A DNA stretch of 64,000 bases from Rhodocyclus tenuis (GTDB lineage: Bacteria > Pseudomonadota > Gammaproteobacteria > Burkholderiales > Rhodocyclaceae). The notes below the pieces were generated by a model. That model was not told where the DNA came from. It made no database searches and worked only from the letters and a program-made list of their open reading frames with translations. Below, piece by piece: positions 34,075 to 42,495 of this stretch. Within the stretch, counting starts at the first letter, position 1. Each line of letters opens with the position of its first letter. The stretch covers positions 372,001-436,000 of the forward strand of contig NZ_JACIGE010000002.1 of assembly GCF_014197755.1 (NCBI RefSeq), read 5' to 3'. Both the position numbers and the translations under genes were made by a program.

Positions 34075-35061
34075 ATGAAATACGTCCAACCCATCGGTGC
34101 CGCGGCGGGGGCTGCGTACGTTGATGCCGCGCCTGCCAGCGGTATTGAAGGCAGCGCAGTGCCGGCGGCGGCGATTGAGCACCCGCAGCGCGAGATCGAA
34201 GCCGTCATCATCGGTGCAGGCTTCGTGCCAGCGACCGGCGACCTCACGCAGCTGCGCCAGGCAATCGTCAAGATGATCCAGTCCGGACAGCGCGCGGTCA
34301 TCATCAGTAACGCCACCTTCGCTGCCGCCGTCACCGGCACGGGCAAGGCGGTGTATTGGGATGCCGGGAACAGCCGCTTCGACCTGGCGCTTGCTGACGG
34401 GACAGCAAAGCAAAGCTGCGTCGGTTTCGCCGATGTGGCGAATGGCAACGTCTATGCGTTCGGCGACGCAGTGCTGTTCACGGGGCTGACGCCCGGCGCG
34501 CGCTATTACCTCGACGGCGCGACGGCGGGGGCGATCACGGCGACGGCGCCGACCAATGCGGTCTTCGTCGGCATCGCGCGGAATGCAACGGAGTTGTTCG
34601 TTGACGTCGATGCTGGGAGTGGTGCGGGCGTTCCGGTCGGGACAGTCATACACGTCGCTCGTAATTCAGCGCCTACTGGCTATCTCAAGGCAAACGGGGC
34701 GTTACTGTCTCGCACGACATATTCGGAGCTCTTCGGAGCGATTGGAACAACTTACGGTGCGGGCGACGGGGCGACTACATTCGCGCTACCGGACTTGCGC
34801 GGAGAGTTCGTACGCGGCTGGGATGACGGGCGCGGCGTCGATTCTGGGCGCGTTTTCGGGAGTGCGCAAAGCGACGATTTCAAGTCTCACTCGCACCAGC
34901 AAACGACAAACAATACCGACTACGGCAGCGGAGTTTATGGGGCAAACACCTCGGGCAACGCAGCGTCGGGGTCTGTTGCGTCGGGCAACTACACGTTGTC
35001 GGCGGGCGGATCAGAAACGCGTCCGCGTAACGTCGCTTTGCTTGCTTGCATCAAATACTAG
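34075..35061 (+). CDS. Tail fibre protein with a phage tail-collar domain
   Basis: The 328-residue protein has a variable N-terminal half and a C-terminal collar domain (APTGYLKANGALLSR...YGAGDGATTFALPDLRGEFVRGWDDGRG) ending in SHSHQQ and NVALLACIKY, a common receptor-binding terminus. It determines host range. Two CRISPR spacers in this window resemble collar-domain coding positions (see findings). Confidence 0.88.
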   Translation: MKYVQPIGAAAGAAYVDAAPASGIEGSAVPAAAIEHPQREIEAVIIGAGFVPATGDLTQLRQAIVKMIQSGQRAVIISNATFAAAVTGTGKAVYWDAGNSRFDLALADGTAKQSCVGFADVANGNVYAFGDAVLFTGLTPGARYYLDGATAGAITATAPTNAVFVGIARNATELFVDVDAGSGAGVPVGTVIHVARNSAPTGYLKANGALLSRTTYSELFGAIGTTYGAGDGATTFALPDLRGEFVRGWDDGRGVDSGRVFGSAQSDDFKSHSHQQTTNNTDYGSGVYGANTSGNAASGSVASGNYTLSAGGSETRPRNVALLACIKY

Positions 35062-35075
35062 GACTAGGAGGAGCC

Positions 35076-35486
35076 ATGTCACAGAAGATCGTTTCTCAAC
35101 TCGATGCTGATGGCTACTTTCGTGGTCCGGCGACAGCTGACGAAAGCCCCCGCGATCCGGGGAAATTCCTCCTCCCCGGTGGTTGTATTGATCGCGAGCC
35201 TCCAGCGGTAATCGAGCCAGGAAAACGGTATCGTCCTCATGGAGATGATTGGACCTGCGAAGACATGCCGGAGCAGACTCCGATCCCCACTCCCGCAAAC
35301 AGCCGTGTAGCGGAGATATATGGGCGACTGCTTGCCATCGACTCCGAAAGCATTCGCCCGGCCCGCGAGATTGCCACTGCGGTCGCGTCTGCCCAAGCGG
35401 TGCCAGCATTCGCGGCGAGCAAGCTAACAGCGCTCGAATCGGAAGCGGCAGCGCTACGCGACGAGCTGTGGAGGCTGCTGGCATGA
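35076..35486 (+). CDS. Probable tail fibre assembly protein
   Basis: The 136-residue protein starts behind a strong AGGAGGAG site at 35076. The N-terminus (VSQLDADGYFRGPATADESPRDPGKFLLPGGCIDREPP) resembles fibre-assembly (Tfa-like) proteins or fibre C-terminal chaperones that follow fibre genes. The C-terminal half is helical. It is the last clear prophage gene; a 14-codon reading follows it as ATGA. Confidence 0.65.
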   Translation: MSQKIVSQLDADGYFRGPATADESPRDPGKFLLPGGCIDREPPAVIEPGKRYRPHGDDWTCEDMPEQTPIPTPANSRVAEIYGRLLAIDSESIRPAREIATAVASAQAVPAFAASKLTALESEAAALRDELWRLLA

Positions 35487-35647
35487 CGCGCATCATTGAG
35501 CATCAGGCCCCCCGCAAGCCGGATTGATTGGGGCCACCGTCATTGCGCTAGCCGCAATTATTTCTCAGTGGCCGGTACAATTCTTATCTTTCAAATATCT
35601 CGCGAAACGCTGCCAAATTTCGCGCGGCGCTACAGCCGCCTGCGTCG
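35487..35647. other. Prophage right-end region
   Basis: This stretch between the last phage gene and the cas2-3 stop must contain the right attachment end. It has a short in-frame hydrophobic reading (GATVIALAAIISQWPVQF) from 35524 without a good start, and an inverted pair CGCGAAA/TTTCGCG near 35601-35627. Read on the minus strand, this pair loosely resembles the CGTTTC...GAAA arms of MuA-binding sites. The exact end was not resolved. Confidence 0.4.
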
Positions 35648-38600
35648 CTACGGCTTACTCAGAAAAAAGCCGAACGATTGGTCCCAGCTGAGTCCAGTTC
35701 CTTCGGCTTGGTACCGCACCTGTAATTCCAGGCCACTCGCCGGGGTAACATCTAACTCGACGCAGGTGGTGACCAGCTCTTCCAGATCCCAAGTCAGCCA
35801 GTCGTTGCTCTGACGTCGAACTTCCTCATCCAGGCTGCGCGTCATCCAGGACTCTTTCTCGCCTGGCCGCGCCTGACGCTTGAAAACCCAGAAGCCATTC
35901 ACCCGCTCGGCCCGCCAAGCTTCGTGCTGCACGCCGTCGCGCAAGGCGTAATTGGCATAAAAAGCCTGCGTCATCCATTCAGATCGGGCGCCTTCATCGG
36001 CTTCGACGATGCTCAGCGGCGTCTCGAGACGCTCCCTGACGATGCGATCCTCGTCCCTCGCCATCAACCCCCGGCCCAGACGCAAACGGGCATCGAGCGC
36101 TTCAAGGTCGGCGTCGGCCAGCAGGGCGAGCAGGTCGGGACTCGAATAGCGGTGTGCCTGCGATTTCGACTCCAGACCAGGCCAGACGAAGCAAGGCTCG
36201 CCTTGACGCCCCTCCAGCCAGCGCCGGTTGTATTGCAGGATCGCCACATTGGGCTCGCTCACTTCACGCAGGCGATGCCGGTTGATGCGGCCGGCGGTCT
36301 GGACAATCGAGTGGGCGCTCGACGGTTCGATCACTCCCCAGTCGAAATCGTGGTCGCGACCGATTTCCTCGACCGGCGTTGCGACGACGATGAACGGCAC
36401 GTCTGTCGCGGCACTCGCAGCCATCAGTTCAATGATTTCCTCGTCCCGAACGATGTGCCCGTCACCACGCTTACGGTTCAGCAGGAAGTCCAGCCGCTTT
36501 TCCTTCAGATGTCGCTGGATGCGGAACTCCTGGGCGTGATAGCAGGCCACCCGGGCATGGGGTACGGCTCGCGCCAATTGGCGCGCAGTGCGGATTGCCG
36601 TACCGATGTTGGCCACCCGAACCAGGCCAAACGAGAGCCGTTTTCCGCCCGGACCAACCCAGGAATGCGCTTCATGCAAACGCCTCACTGCGTCGCTGAT
36701 CGCCGCCAGAAAGGCCTCGCCGCCAAGTCCGTTCACCGGCTGCACCCAGGCCCGGCGCACCGCTTTCCGCGGCACCGCCAGCAGGCGCCCAACATGCTCA
36801 GCAAACTGCCCGGGCAGATCCGCGTCGCTGGCAAAAGTGGTCGGAGCAGTCCGGTCGTCCACGATGGCGATGCCGAAACGCGCCTCGCGCTCCTCCAGCG
36901 CGCAGCGCATCTCGACGCCGCAGCGGAAAGCCCGGAATACCGCCTCGGCCACCGGCTGCGGCAGGGTCGCCGACGAACAGATGACGCTGCGGCCCATCAG
37001 CCCCACCACCTGCACGAGGCGCAGCACGGCCACCAGCGCAACCGGCTCGTACGAATCCACCTCGTCCAGCACCAGGTCGCTGTCGATCATGCGCATCAGC
37101 GCAGAAACATGGTGCCCCTGGCGTCCGGGCTCGCCGGCATTGATCAGGTAATCGATGGTGGAAACCAGCACCGGCGCACCGATCACGCTGCGCAGCACAG
37201 GCCGCCGCTCGGTGAGTACTTTCATCCATTCCGGCAGCTCCACCTCGCCGCCACGGGCGTCGTATTCGGTCGCCGGACCTTCGGTCTCGAAAGTGCCGGC
37301 ATGTGCCGGATCGTCAGCTTTGCCGGCCGCGTGCAGCCGGCTGGCGATGCGGTCGCCGATCACCGTCGCCAGCTCGTCTTCGCCCAGACCGAGATCGTCG
37401 GCCAGGGCATCGCCGGTCTGCAGGGTCAGCGTGCGCAGGTTGAGCGCAATGGCAAAGCGCGGCCGCGACGACACCGAACAAGCCAACTTGGCATTGGCGA
37501 TGGTCTTGCCCGCTCCGGTCGCCGCGATGTTGAAGATCAGCAGGCCACCTTCAGAGCGCTCGCGCAGCGCGGCGACCGCCGCCACCGCCTGATTCTGCCA
37601 GGCGAAGCGCCCGCGCTCATCGGCCGGCGACAGGATGTGCTCGACGCTTTCCGTCGCCAGCCCGGGCAGACGCAGGGCGGCCATGCGCCAGGCAAAGTCG
37701 GCGGCCCGCCCGCCGACCGTGCGCAGGTGCCAGTCCAGCGGTTGATCGAAAGCGCCGTCCTTGGTGTTGGCGAAAAGCTCGCAAGCCTTCACACCCCCCG
37801 GCCATGGTCGCGCGGAAACCTCGTGGTCGGCGAGGATCAGCGCTGCCCGGGCGAGGACCGCCGCACCACGCCAGAAGGCCGGGCTGCGCTCACCGGCCTT
37901 GCGAATCAGGCGTGCTTGGACCCGTTCGAGCAGTTCCAGTAACTCATCGGGCAGCGTGCCGGCCGGCACCAGTTCGCGAGCCCGTTCACCCTCTGCCACA
38001 TGCTTTTCACTGGTGGGGGTCGACGTACCTTTTGCCGGACCGAATAGGCGGTGATGGGTGGCGATCAGATAATCGAGCGCCCGCAGTGGGCCGTCGATGC
38101 CCGTATCTTCCAAGCCGCCCGGTTCGCAGAGGGACTTCTTTTTCGCAATCGACAACCAGGCTTGGCTCCACTCATTTCCCCGGCGCCGCTCCTGCAACAG
38201 ACGCATGGAAATCCACTCGTGGCGAACCGGATCGGCCTCGGGCGGCCCGCCCGCCACCGCCCGCGCCAGTTTGCCGGCGAAGAAATTGCCGGACTTGCCT
38301 AGATCGTGTCCTAGGCCTGCAGCGTGCGCCAGCAGGCCAACGATGCGCAGCCAGAAAGGCGGCGGCTGCCGGCGCCGGGTATGGCCAGCCGGGAAATGCC
38401 CTTCCGGCCCGAAGCTGTCGCGCGACCCCACCACCCACAGCAAGCGCATCCGCTCGCGCCCCTCGTTGCGGTAGCAGGCCACTGCCGTCTGCCGTGTCGC
38501 CGACGCCTTGAGCAAACCACGCAGCTCCCGCACTCCTTCGAGGGTGATCGGCGTCGCCCAGGAACGGATGCCGGTGCGGATCGCGTAGCTATCGAGAATC

Positions 38601-38656
38601 GCCCGGCTCCGCTTCACCGCCCGCCGCTCGCAGGCTGAAATCAGGGTGATGTGCAT
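35648..38656 (-). CDS. cas2-3: Cas2-3 fusion, type I-F nuclease-helicase
   Basis: The 1002-residue protein begins with a Cas2 domain (HITLISACERRAVKRSRAILD..., about 1-85). An HD nuclease follows (GHDLGK, His117-Asp118), then a helicase with Walker A AATGAGKT (378-385), DEVD box (531-534), SSAT (561-564) and QTAGRINRHR motif VI. All catalytic motifs look intact. The protein supports spacer acquisition with Cas1 and degrades targets recruited by the Csy complex. Unlike the usual I-F operon, it is divergent from the effector genes and separated from cas1. The prophage ends just behind its stop. Confidence 0.95.
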   Translation of the reverse strand: MHITLISACERRAVKRSRAILDSYAIRTGIRSWATPITLEGVRELRGLLKASATRQTAVACYRNEGRERMRLLWVVGSRDSFGPEGHFPAGHTRRRQPPPFWLRIVGLLAHAAGLGHDLGKSGNFFAGKLARAVAGGPPEADPVRHEWISMRLLQERRRGNEWSQAWLSIAKKKSLCEPGGLEDTGIDGPLRALDYLIATHHRLFGPAKGTSTPTSEKHVAEGERARELVPAGTLPDELLELLERVQARLIRKAGERSPAFWRGAAVLARAALILADHEVSARPWPGGVKACELFANTKDGAFDQPLDWHLRTVGGRAADFAWRMAALRLPGLATESVEHILSPADERGRFAWQNQAVAAVAALRERSEGGLLIFNIAATGAGKTIANAKLACSVSSRPRFAIALNLRTLTLQTGDALADDLGLGEDELATVIGDRIASRLHAAGKADDPAHAGTFETEGPATEYDARGGEVELPEWMKVLTERRPVLRSVIGAPVLVSTIDYLINAGEPGRQGHHVSALMRMIDSDLVLDEVDSYEPVALVAVLRLVQVVGLMGRSVICSSATLPQPVAEAVFRAFRCGVEMRCALEEREARFGIAIVDDRTAPTTFASDADLPGQFAEHVGRLLAVPRKAVRRAWVQPVNGLGGEAFLAAISDAVRRLHEAHSWVGPGGKRLSFGLVRVANIGTAIRTARQLARAVPHARVACYHAQEFRIQRHLKEKRLDFLLNRKRGDGHIVRDEEIIELMAASAATDVPFIVVATPVEEIGRDHDFDWGVIEPSSAHSIVQTAGRINRHRLREVSEPNVAILQYNRRWLEGRQGEPCFVWPGLESKSQAHRYSSPDLLALLADADLEALDARLRLGRGLMARDEDRIVRERLETPLSIVEADEGARSEWMTQAFYANYALRDGVQHEAWRAERVNGFWVFKRQARPGEKESWMTRSLDEEVRRQSNDWLTWDLEELVTTCVELDVTPASGLELQVRYQAEGTGLSWDQSFGFFLSKP

Positions 38657-38684
38657 CGCTTGTTCAGGTCCGTGTTAGGCTTGC

Positions 38685-38764
38685 GACCGCCACCGTGCAG
38701 GTGGTTGAGAGTTAGTTGTTAGAAGCGATAGTAATTGTGTGCCGCCGAGCAGGCGGGTAACTGC
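38685..38764 (+). ncRNA. Degenerate mini-CRISPR: predicted cas-regulating guide RNA
   Basis: Two repeat-like elements sit in the cas2-3/cas8f intergenic region. The first (38685-38712) matches the array repeat at 21 of 28 positions. Its stem is changed on both sides (CCACC-GTGCA-GGTGG), so pairing is kept, and it is followed by the handle TTGAGAGT. The second (38737-38764) matches at 20 of 28 with an intact CCGCC-GAGCA-GGCGG stem. Between them is a 24-nt pseudo-spacer (38713-38736) instead of 32. Cas6f could process the transcript into a crRNA-like guide. CreR RNAs with this logic are known from other loci. Its promoter is not evident. Confidence 0.75.
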
Positions 38765-38795
38765 AGCACATAGAGGAGTGGGGTTATATAACACT

Positions 38796-38821
38796 CCTAG
38801 TTATTAATAGTGATAGTAAAA
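38796..38821 (+). promoter_or_regulatory. Predicted target site of the crRNA-like guide
   Basis: A CC dinucleotide (38796-38797), the usual I-F PAM on this strand, is followed by 24 nt that match the pseudo-spacer at 18 positions. Mismatches fall at 6, 10, 11, 14, 23 and 24. Position 6 is normally flipped out of the crRNA-DNA duplex, so the seed is effectively perfect. The site ends nine bases upstream of the cas8f -35 box. It also overlaps an AT-rich leftward -10-like region (TATATAAC), so binding could repress both cas units. Confidence 0.7.
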
Positions 38822-38829
38822 ATTTTTTG

Positions 38830-38858
38830 TTGACAGGAAGCACACTCGGATTTAGCGT
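38830..38858 (+). promoter_or_regulatory. Putative promoter of the cas8f operon
   Basis: A consensus -35 TTGACA (38830-38835) is followed after 17 bp by TAGCGT (38853-38858), a weak -10. The cas8f GTG is 33 bases further on. Upstream, AGGAGTG/CACTCCT (38774-38797) forms an inverted repeat that could bind a regulator. Confidence 0.6.
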
Positions 38859-38891
38859 GCCAACATCATAGTCATAAGCGAGGAGCATGAC

Positions 38892-39989
38892 GTGGCACGC
38901 CCCAAAATAACCGTCGCTGCCGAACCGCCCGAGTGGGTCGCCCTGCCCCAAGAACTCTACGCGGCTACCTGCGCCGAACTCGTCACCTTTTCCCACAAGA
39001 CCGTCAATTCAAACGCGCCGCCTGGCGGCATCCGTCTGGCGCCGGAACAGGGACTGAAGCTGCCCTACGTGTCTGCGCGCACCCTGCTCGGCGCGGGCGA
39101 GGTACCGGCCCTCGACTACGTGGCTAACGCGGGCAAGACGGCCACCGTGGTCAAGCAGTTGAACCAGCTCCGGGAAGGCGTCGCAACGGCTCCGGCCAAC
39201 GAAGCCACACGCATCCTGGCAACATTGGCCGCAGCGACAGCACAGGGGGCCCAGATCGGCACCGACAAGGTTTCCCTGCGCGCCCGGCAATTGCTGCTGC
39301 CACGGCAGGGCGGCTACGTGTCGGTTACGCCGCTGACTTCCGGTGGAGTCAATCGCAAGCTGCGGACCAAGGTACGTCAGCACAACGAGCACTTGCGGGA
39401 AGTTCCGGACGAAAACCTGCGGCGGATTCCCGTGGCGATATTCGGGCTGGGCGGTTCCAACCCGCAGAACGTCGGCTCACTGGTGCGCGATATGCAGCGC
39501 CCGCTGGTCTTCTTCGCCCCCACGGAAAACCGCCAGTTGAAGGCCGTCCTCGCCCTGCATTTCCAGGGAGTCCGCATGCGCCTGCCGCGCCCGCTGCTGC
39601 GCGGCTTCCGCGACTGGTACGCCGACTGCCGGCGGCGCAACGGCGGCCGGATTCCCACCAACATGGATAGCCGCGACGAAGAAATCGTCCATGTCCGCGC
39701 TATCGCCCGGGGCATCCTCGCTCAGGGCGACGCGGCGCGACAACGCCTGCTGGCGCAACGGGACGTGCTTCCGGCTGGCGGTTCGCCGCTGGTTTCTGCC
39801 GAGGCCGACCCGGTGGCCCGGGGACTGGTCGATCCCGAGCTGCGCGACAAGGAATGGCCGCGTGCCTTCGCCTTGCGGCTGGCGAGGCTGATCGCCGACT
39901 ACCGTTTTGGCGATGGCAAGGACGAATTCCAGTTCGAGCAGGCGGACATTTTCGAACTGCAAGCCATGATCGAGGAGGTGGTGCGATGA
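38892..39989 (+). CDS. cas8f: Cas8f (Csy1), short form
   Basis: The 365-residue protein aligns with Csy1 by VTFSHKTVNSNAPPGG, VANAGKTATVVKQL, RQLLLPRQGGYVSVTPLTS and GLGGSNPQNVG. It begins about 60 residues later than the ~430-residue Pseudomonas Csy1. In that protein the GGTKPQN loop contributes to PAM recognition; here the Lys is replaced by Asn (GGSNPQN). It is the large subunit that caps the 5' end of the crRNA. GTG at 38892 follows GAGGAG. An upstream ATG at 38888 is out of frame. Confidence 0.85.
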   Translation: MARPKITVAAEPPEWVALPQELYAATCAELVTFSHKTVNSNAPPGGIRLAPEQGLKLPYVSARTLLGAGEVPALDYVANAGKTATVVKQLNQLREGVATAPANEATRILATLAAATAQGAQIGTDKVSLRARQLLLPRQGGYVSVTPLTSGGVNRKLRTKVRQHNEHLREVPDENLRRIPVAIFGLGGSNPQNVGSLVRDMQRPLVFFAPTENRQLKAVLALHFQGVRMRLPRPLLRGFRDWYADCRRRNGGRIPTNMDSRDEEIVHVRAIARGILAQGDAARQRLLAQRDVLPAGGSPLVSAEADPVARGLVDPELRDKEWPRAFALRLARLIADYRFGDGKDEFQFEQADIFELQAMIEEVVR

Positions 39990-40858
39990 GCTACCTGCTG
40001 CTGCCCCGCCTGCGCATCCGCGCCGCCAACGCCCTAGCCGGCAACGTCGCCATCACCCCTGCCCAGTTAATGGCCTGCGTGCTGTTTGGCCACAATCTGG
40101 GTCTCAAGACTGGTTGTCGCCCCCAGCGCGTTGCCATCGTGCACCACGACGCCCAGCTGCTCGGCGAATACGGCAGTGACGGCTTCTACGACTTCCATCC
40201 CCAGCAGCGGCGGGGCGCCACCTTCATCGACAACGTCGATTACTCGTCGAAGAATCCGCACGCGCTTTCCCTGCAGCCCACGGCCAGCTGCCACCTGACG
40301 CTGTCGCTGTTGTTCGAAGTCCAGGGCAGCATCAACGTGCAGCGTATCGAGAGCTTCCTGCGTACCGCCCGCATCGCCGGCGGCAACATCGATAGCCACG
40401 GCAAAATAGAAGCGGAGAACGACCTCGACGACCTGCACCTGCCCAAGGGCTTCTGGCTGATCGAACGCAGCGACCTGCTCCAAAGCGAAGGTTCGCCCGT
40501 GGACGCCCTGGTCGCCGCCATCGGCCGCAGGCCCGCCAAAACGGAAACGACCGGCGCCCAGGCCGGCGACGTACCACCGCCGCTGCCCGAATCCTGGCTG
40601 GCCGCCAGCGTGCTCGGCTACGCCATGACCACCCCCTTCGAAACCCGCGCCGGCGCGCGCCAGACCGACCGGGGAGAAACGCCACTGCATGCTTTCTGCG
40701 AACCACTGCTTGGCTTGGTGCAGTACGTGTCCACGCGTGACTACGGCCAGCGCCCGATTCCCTGGTGGGAGCACAGCTGGCTGCAGGACGATGTATTCGT
40801 GATCCGCCAAAGCCAAGCAGTGCCGCAAACCATCAGCCCTTCCATTTCTTCCCTGTAA
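39986..40858 (+). CDS. cas5f: Cas5f (Csy2)
   Basis: The 290-residue protein has the Csy2 N-terminus (YLLLPRLRIRAANALAG) and the conserved ARIAGGNI segment, and it binds the crRNA 5' handle together with Cas8f. The start at 39986 follows GAGGAGG and overlaps the cas8f stop as ATGA; the longer upstream frame would overlap cas8f extensively. The downstream gene starts after a short gap with AAAGGAG. Confidence 0.88.
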   Translation: MSYLLLPRLRIRAANALAGNVAITPAQLMACVLFGHNLGLKTGCRPQRVAIVHHDAQLLGEYGSDGFYDFHPQQRRGATFIDNVDYSSKNPHALSLQPTASCHLTLSLLFEVQGSINVQRIESFLRTARIAGGNIDSHGKIEAENDLDDLHLPKGFWLIERSDLLQSEGSPVDALVAAIGRRPAKTETTGAQAGDVPPPLPESWLAASVLGYAMTTPFETRAGARQTDRGETPLHAFCEPLLGLVQYVSTRDYGQRPIPWWEHSWLQDDVFVIRQSQAVPQTISPSISSL

Positions 40859-40870
40859 AGGAGCATCCCC

Positions 40871-41947
40871 ATGAATGCACCCGAATTCAAGAAACTGCCC
40901 GGCGTCCTCGCCTTCCAGCGCGGCCTCGTCATCACCGACGCGCTTTTCTTCAACGTGCTCAAGGACAGCCAGACTCCGGTCATGGTCGTGCGCCACGGCA
41001 TCCGCGGCACCCAGAACGTGAACAAGGACGGCGACGCGGAAAAGAGCACGGCAGCCAACGCCAAGCGCCAGGAAGTTTCCAACATTCAGACCACCGATAC
41101 CGCCAAGCTGGAAGAAGAGGCCCAAGCCCTGGCCGTGCGCTTCGGTCTGCGTTTCCTCGATCTGAAGGATGTACTGTTTGCCTGCGCCCCCGCCAGCACC
41201 GACGCCAACGACCTCGTCCGTAACTACCGCGACAGCGTCACCGGCTTCATCGAGCGCGCCAAGACGTCTCCCGGCCTGGACGAAGTTGCCCAGCGCTTCG
41301 CCCGCAACATCGCCAACGGCCGCTGGCTGTGGCGCAACCGCACCATTGCGCGCCAGGTCGAGGTGCATGTCAGCGTTAACGGCACGCCTCTCGCCAGCTT
41401 CGATGCCTTGGCCACCCCGCTCAACCATTTCGACAACATCACCGATGCTGAACGCCAGGTAGCGGCCTACATTGCCGACGGACTGCGCGGCGACGACGAT
41501 GCCGGGCTCGACATCGAGGCGCGTCTCGATTTCGGTGTGCGCGGCGCGCTGGAAGTCTTCCCCTCCCAGAACTACGTGGAGGACAAGCCGCGCGGCTTCG
41601 CCCGCCCGCTCTATTGCCTGGGCTCTCCGGAACGGGCCGGCAGCCGCAACGGCATCGAGTTCGAAAGCACCCGCACCATGGGTCACGCTGCCCTGCGCGA
41701 CCAGAAAATCGGCAACGCCCTGCGCACCATCGACACGTGGTATCCGAGTTACGCCGAGCATGGCCGCCCGCTACCGGTAGAACCTAACGGTGCCAGCCTG
41801 GAAGCCCAGGAGTTCTTCCGCGACCGCAAAACCTCTGCCTTCGAATTCGCTCGCCGTCTCAACACCTTGGACCCGGCGTCCCCCGAAGGGATGTTCATGA
41901 TCGCCAGCCTGATCCGGGGCGGGGTCTTCTCCGGGGGCAAGGAATGA
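40871..41947 (+). CDS. cas7f: Cas7f (Csy3), backbone subunit
   Basis: The 358-residue protein matches Csy3 strongly: LAFQRGL near the start, RFARNIANGRWLWRNR, EVFPSQNYVEDK, QKIGNALRTIDTWYP and the C-terminal IASLIRGGVFSGG. Six copies normally polymerise along the crRNA spacer to form the effector filament. The stop overlaps the cas6f ATG. Confidence 0.95.
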   Translation: MNAPEFKKLPGVLAFQRGLVITDALFFNVLKDSQTPVMVVRHGIRGTQNVNKDGDAEKSTAANAKRQEVSNIQTTDTAKLEEEAQALAVRFGLRFLDLKDVLFACAPASTDANDLVRNYRDSVTGFIERAKTSPGLDEVAQRFARNIANGRWLWRNRTIARQVEVHVSVNGTPLASFDALATPLNHFDNITDAERQVAAYIADGLRGDDDAGLDIEARLDFGVRGALEVFPSQNYVEDKPRGFARPLYCLGSPERAGSRNGIEFESTRTMGHAALRDQKIGNALRTIDTWYPSYAEHGRPLPVEPNGASLEAQEFFRDRKTSAFEFARRLNTLDPASPEGMFMIASLIRGGVFSGGKE

Positions 41948-42495
41948 TGGAGCCGCGCCATTACGTGGATTTCCAGCTCGGGCCGCGCCCGTCGCCGATC
42001 ACCGCGGCGCTCGCCCTGAAGGTGCTGCACGGTGTGTTCGGGCTCTATACGGGGCAATACGCGCTGGCGCTGCCCGACTACCCGCGAAGTTTTCCCCGCT
42101 TGCGGGTCTTCGCCGCCAGTCGGGAAGCCCTGGATCGGCTGGTCACTGCCACTGAAACACACCCCGGGTTCGCCGAAGGGCCTGCCAGAATCGGCCGCTT
42201 TGCCTACCCGAAGGCCGTTCCCGAGGACTTTAACGGCCCTTGGGTCAGCTACCGCCGCTACCGCATTCCCAGCCGCAAGGCGGAACGCAAACCCGAAGGC
42301 AGTCTCCGCCTGCGCCGCATCCAGGCCGCCGACGAGGCCGAATTGCCCTTCTTTGCGCTGCGCAGCCAGAGCAACGGCCAGGCCTGGCGGCTCTATGTCG
42401 AGGCGCAGCCCGCTTCGGACGCGGGACCCGGCGAACCGGATGCTTACGGACTGGCCACGGCATCCCGCCCCTTCGCCCTGCCCCGGCTGCCATGA
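41944..42495 (+). CDS. cas6f: Cas6f (Csy4), crRNA-processing endoribonuclease
   Basis: The 183-residue protein has the catalytic His at position 29 (KVLHGVF) and the LRSQSNGQ loop with Ser141/Ser143, equivalent to His29 and the active-site Ser of Pseudomonas Csy4. An arginine-rich helix (SYRRYRIPSRKAERK, then LRLRR) binds the repeat hairpin. It should cut after the GGCGG stem, leaving the 8-nt handle UUGAGAAG. An ATG at 41947 is an alternative start. Confidence 0.93.
   Translation: MMEPRHYVDFQLGPRPSPITAALALKVLHGVFGLYTGQYALALPDYPRSFPRLRVFAASREALDRLVTATETHPGFAEGPARIGRFAYPKAVPEDFNGPWVSYRRYRIPSRKAERKPEGSLRLRRIQAADEAELPFFALRSQSNGQAWRLYVEAQPASDAGPGEPDAYGLATASRPFALPRLP

Larger units (their letters stand above)
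1..35640. mobile_element. Mu-like (BcepMu-type) transposable prophage, essentially complete
   Basis: Gene content is that of a transposable myophage: DDE transposase, MuB-like ATPase, GemA, Mor/C activator, Mu-type gp27-gp30, gp32 protease/scaffold and the gp36-gp48 tail set, over about 35.5 kb. The right boundary must lie between the last phage gene (stop 35486) and the 3' end of cas2-3 (35648). The left boundary lies in the first ~95 bases or just outside the window, beyond the terminator at 94-117. I could not identify the terminal TG/CA dinucleotides, transposase-binding repeats or the 5-bp target duplication, so both ends are approximate. Compared with Mu, the packaging and lysis genes are inverted onto the leftward arm. 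Confidence 0.88.

Noticed and set aside
7770-35486. Anti-CRISPR gene in the prophage
   Set aside because: Small unknown genes exist, but none resembles a known AcrIF or lies beside an aca-like regulator in a recognisable way, so no call was made.
35524-35700. Hydrophobic reading after the fibre-assembly gene, considered as a small membrane protein
   Set aside because: It has only a TTG start without a ribosome-binding site and runs into the cas2-3 3' end in antisense; kept only as part of the right-end region.
35924-37942. 672-codon frame antisense to cas2-3
   Set aside because: It is a high-GC shadow of a gene with intact helicase and nuclease motifs; the translation is rich in Arg, His and Gln and has no domain.
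40067-41761. 564-codon frame antisense to cas5f-cas7f
   Set aside because: It crosses two well-supported cas genes and shows no domain.
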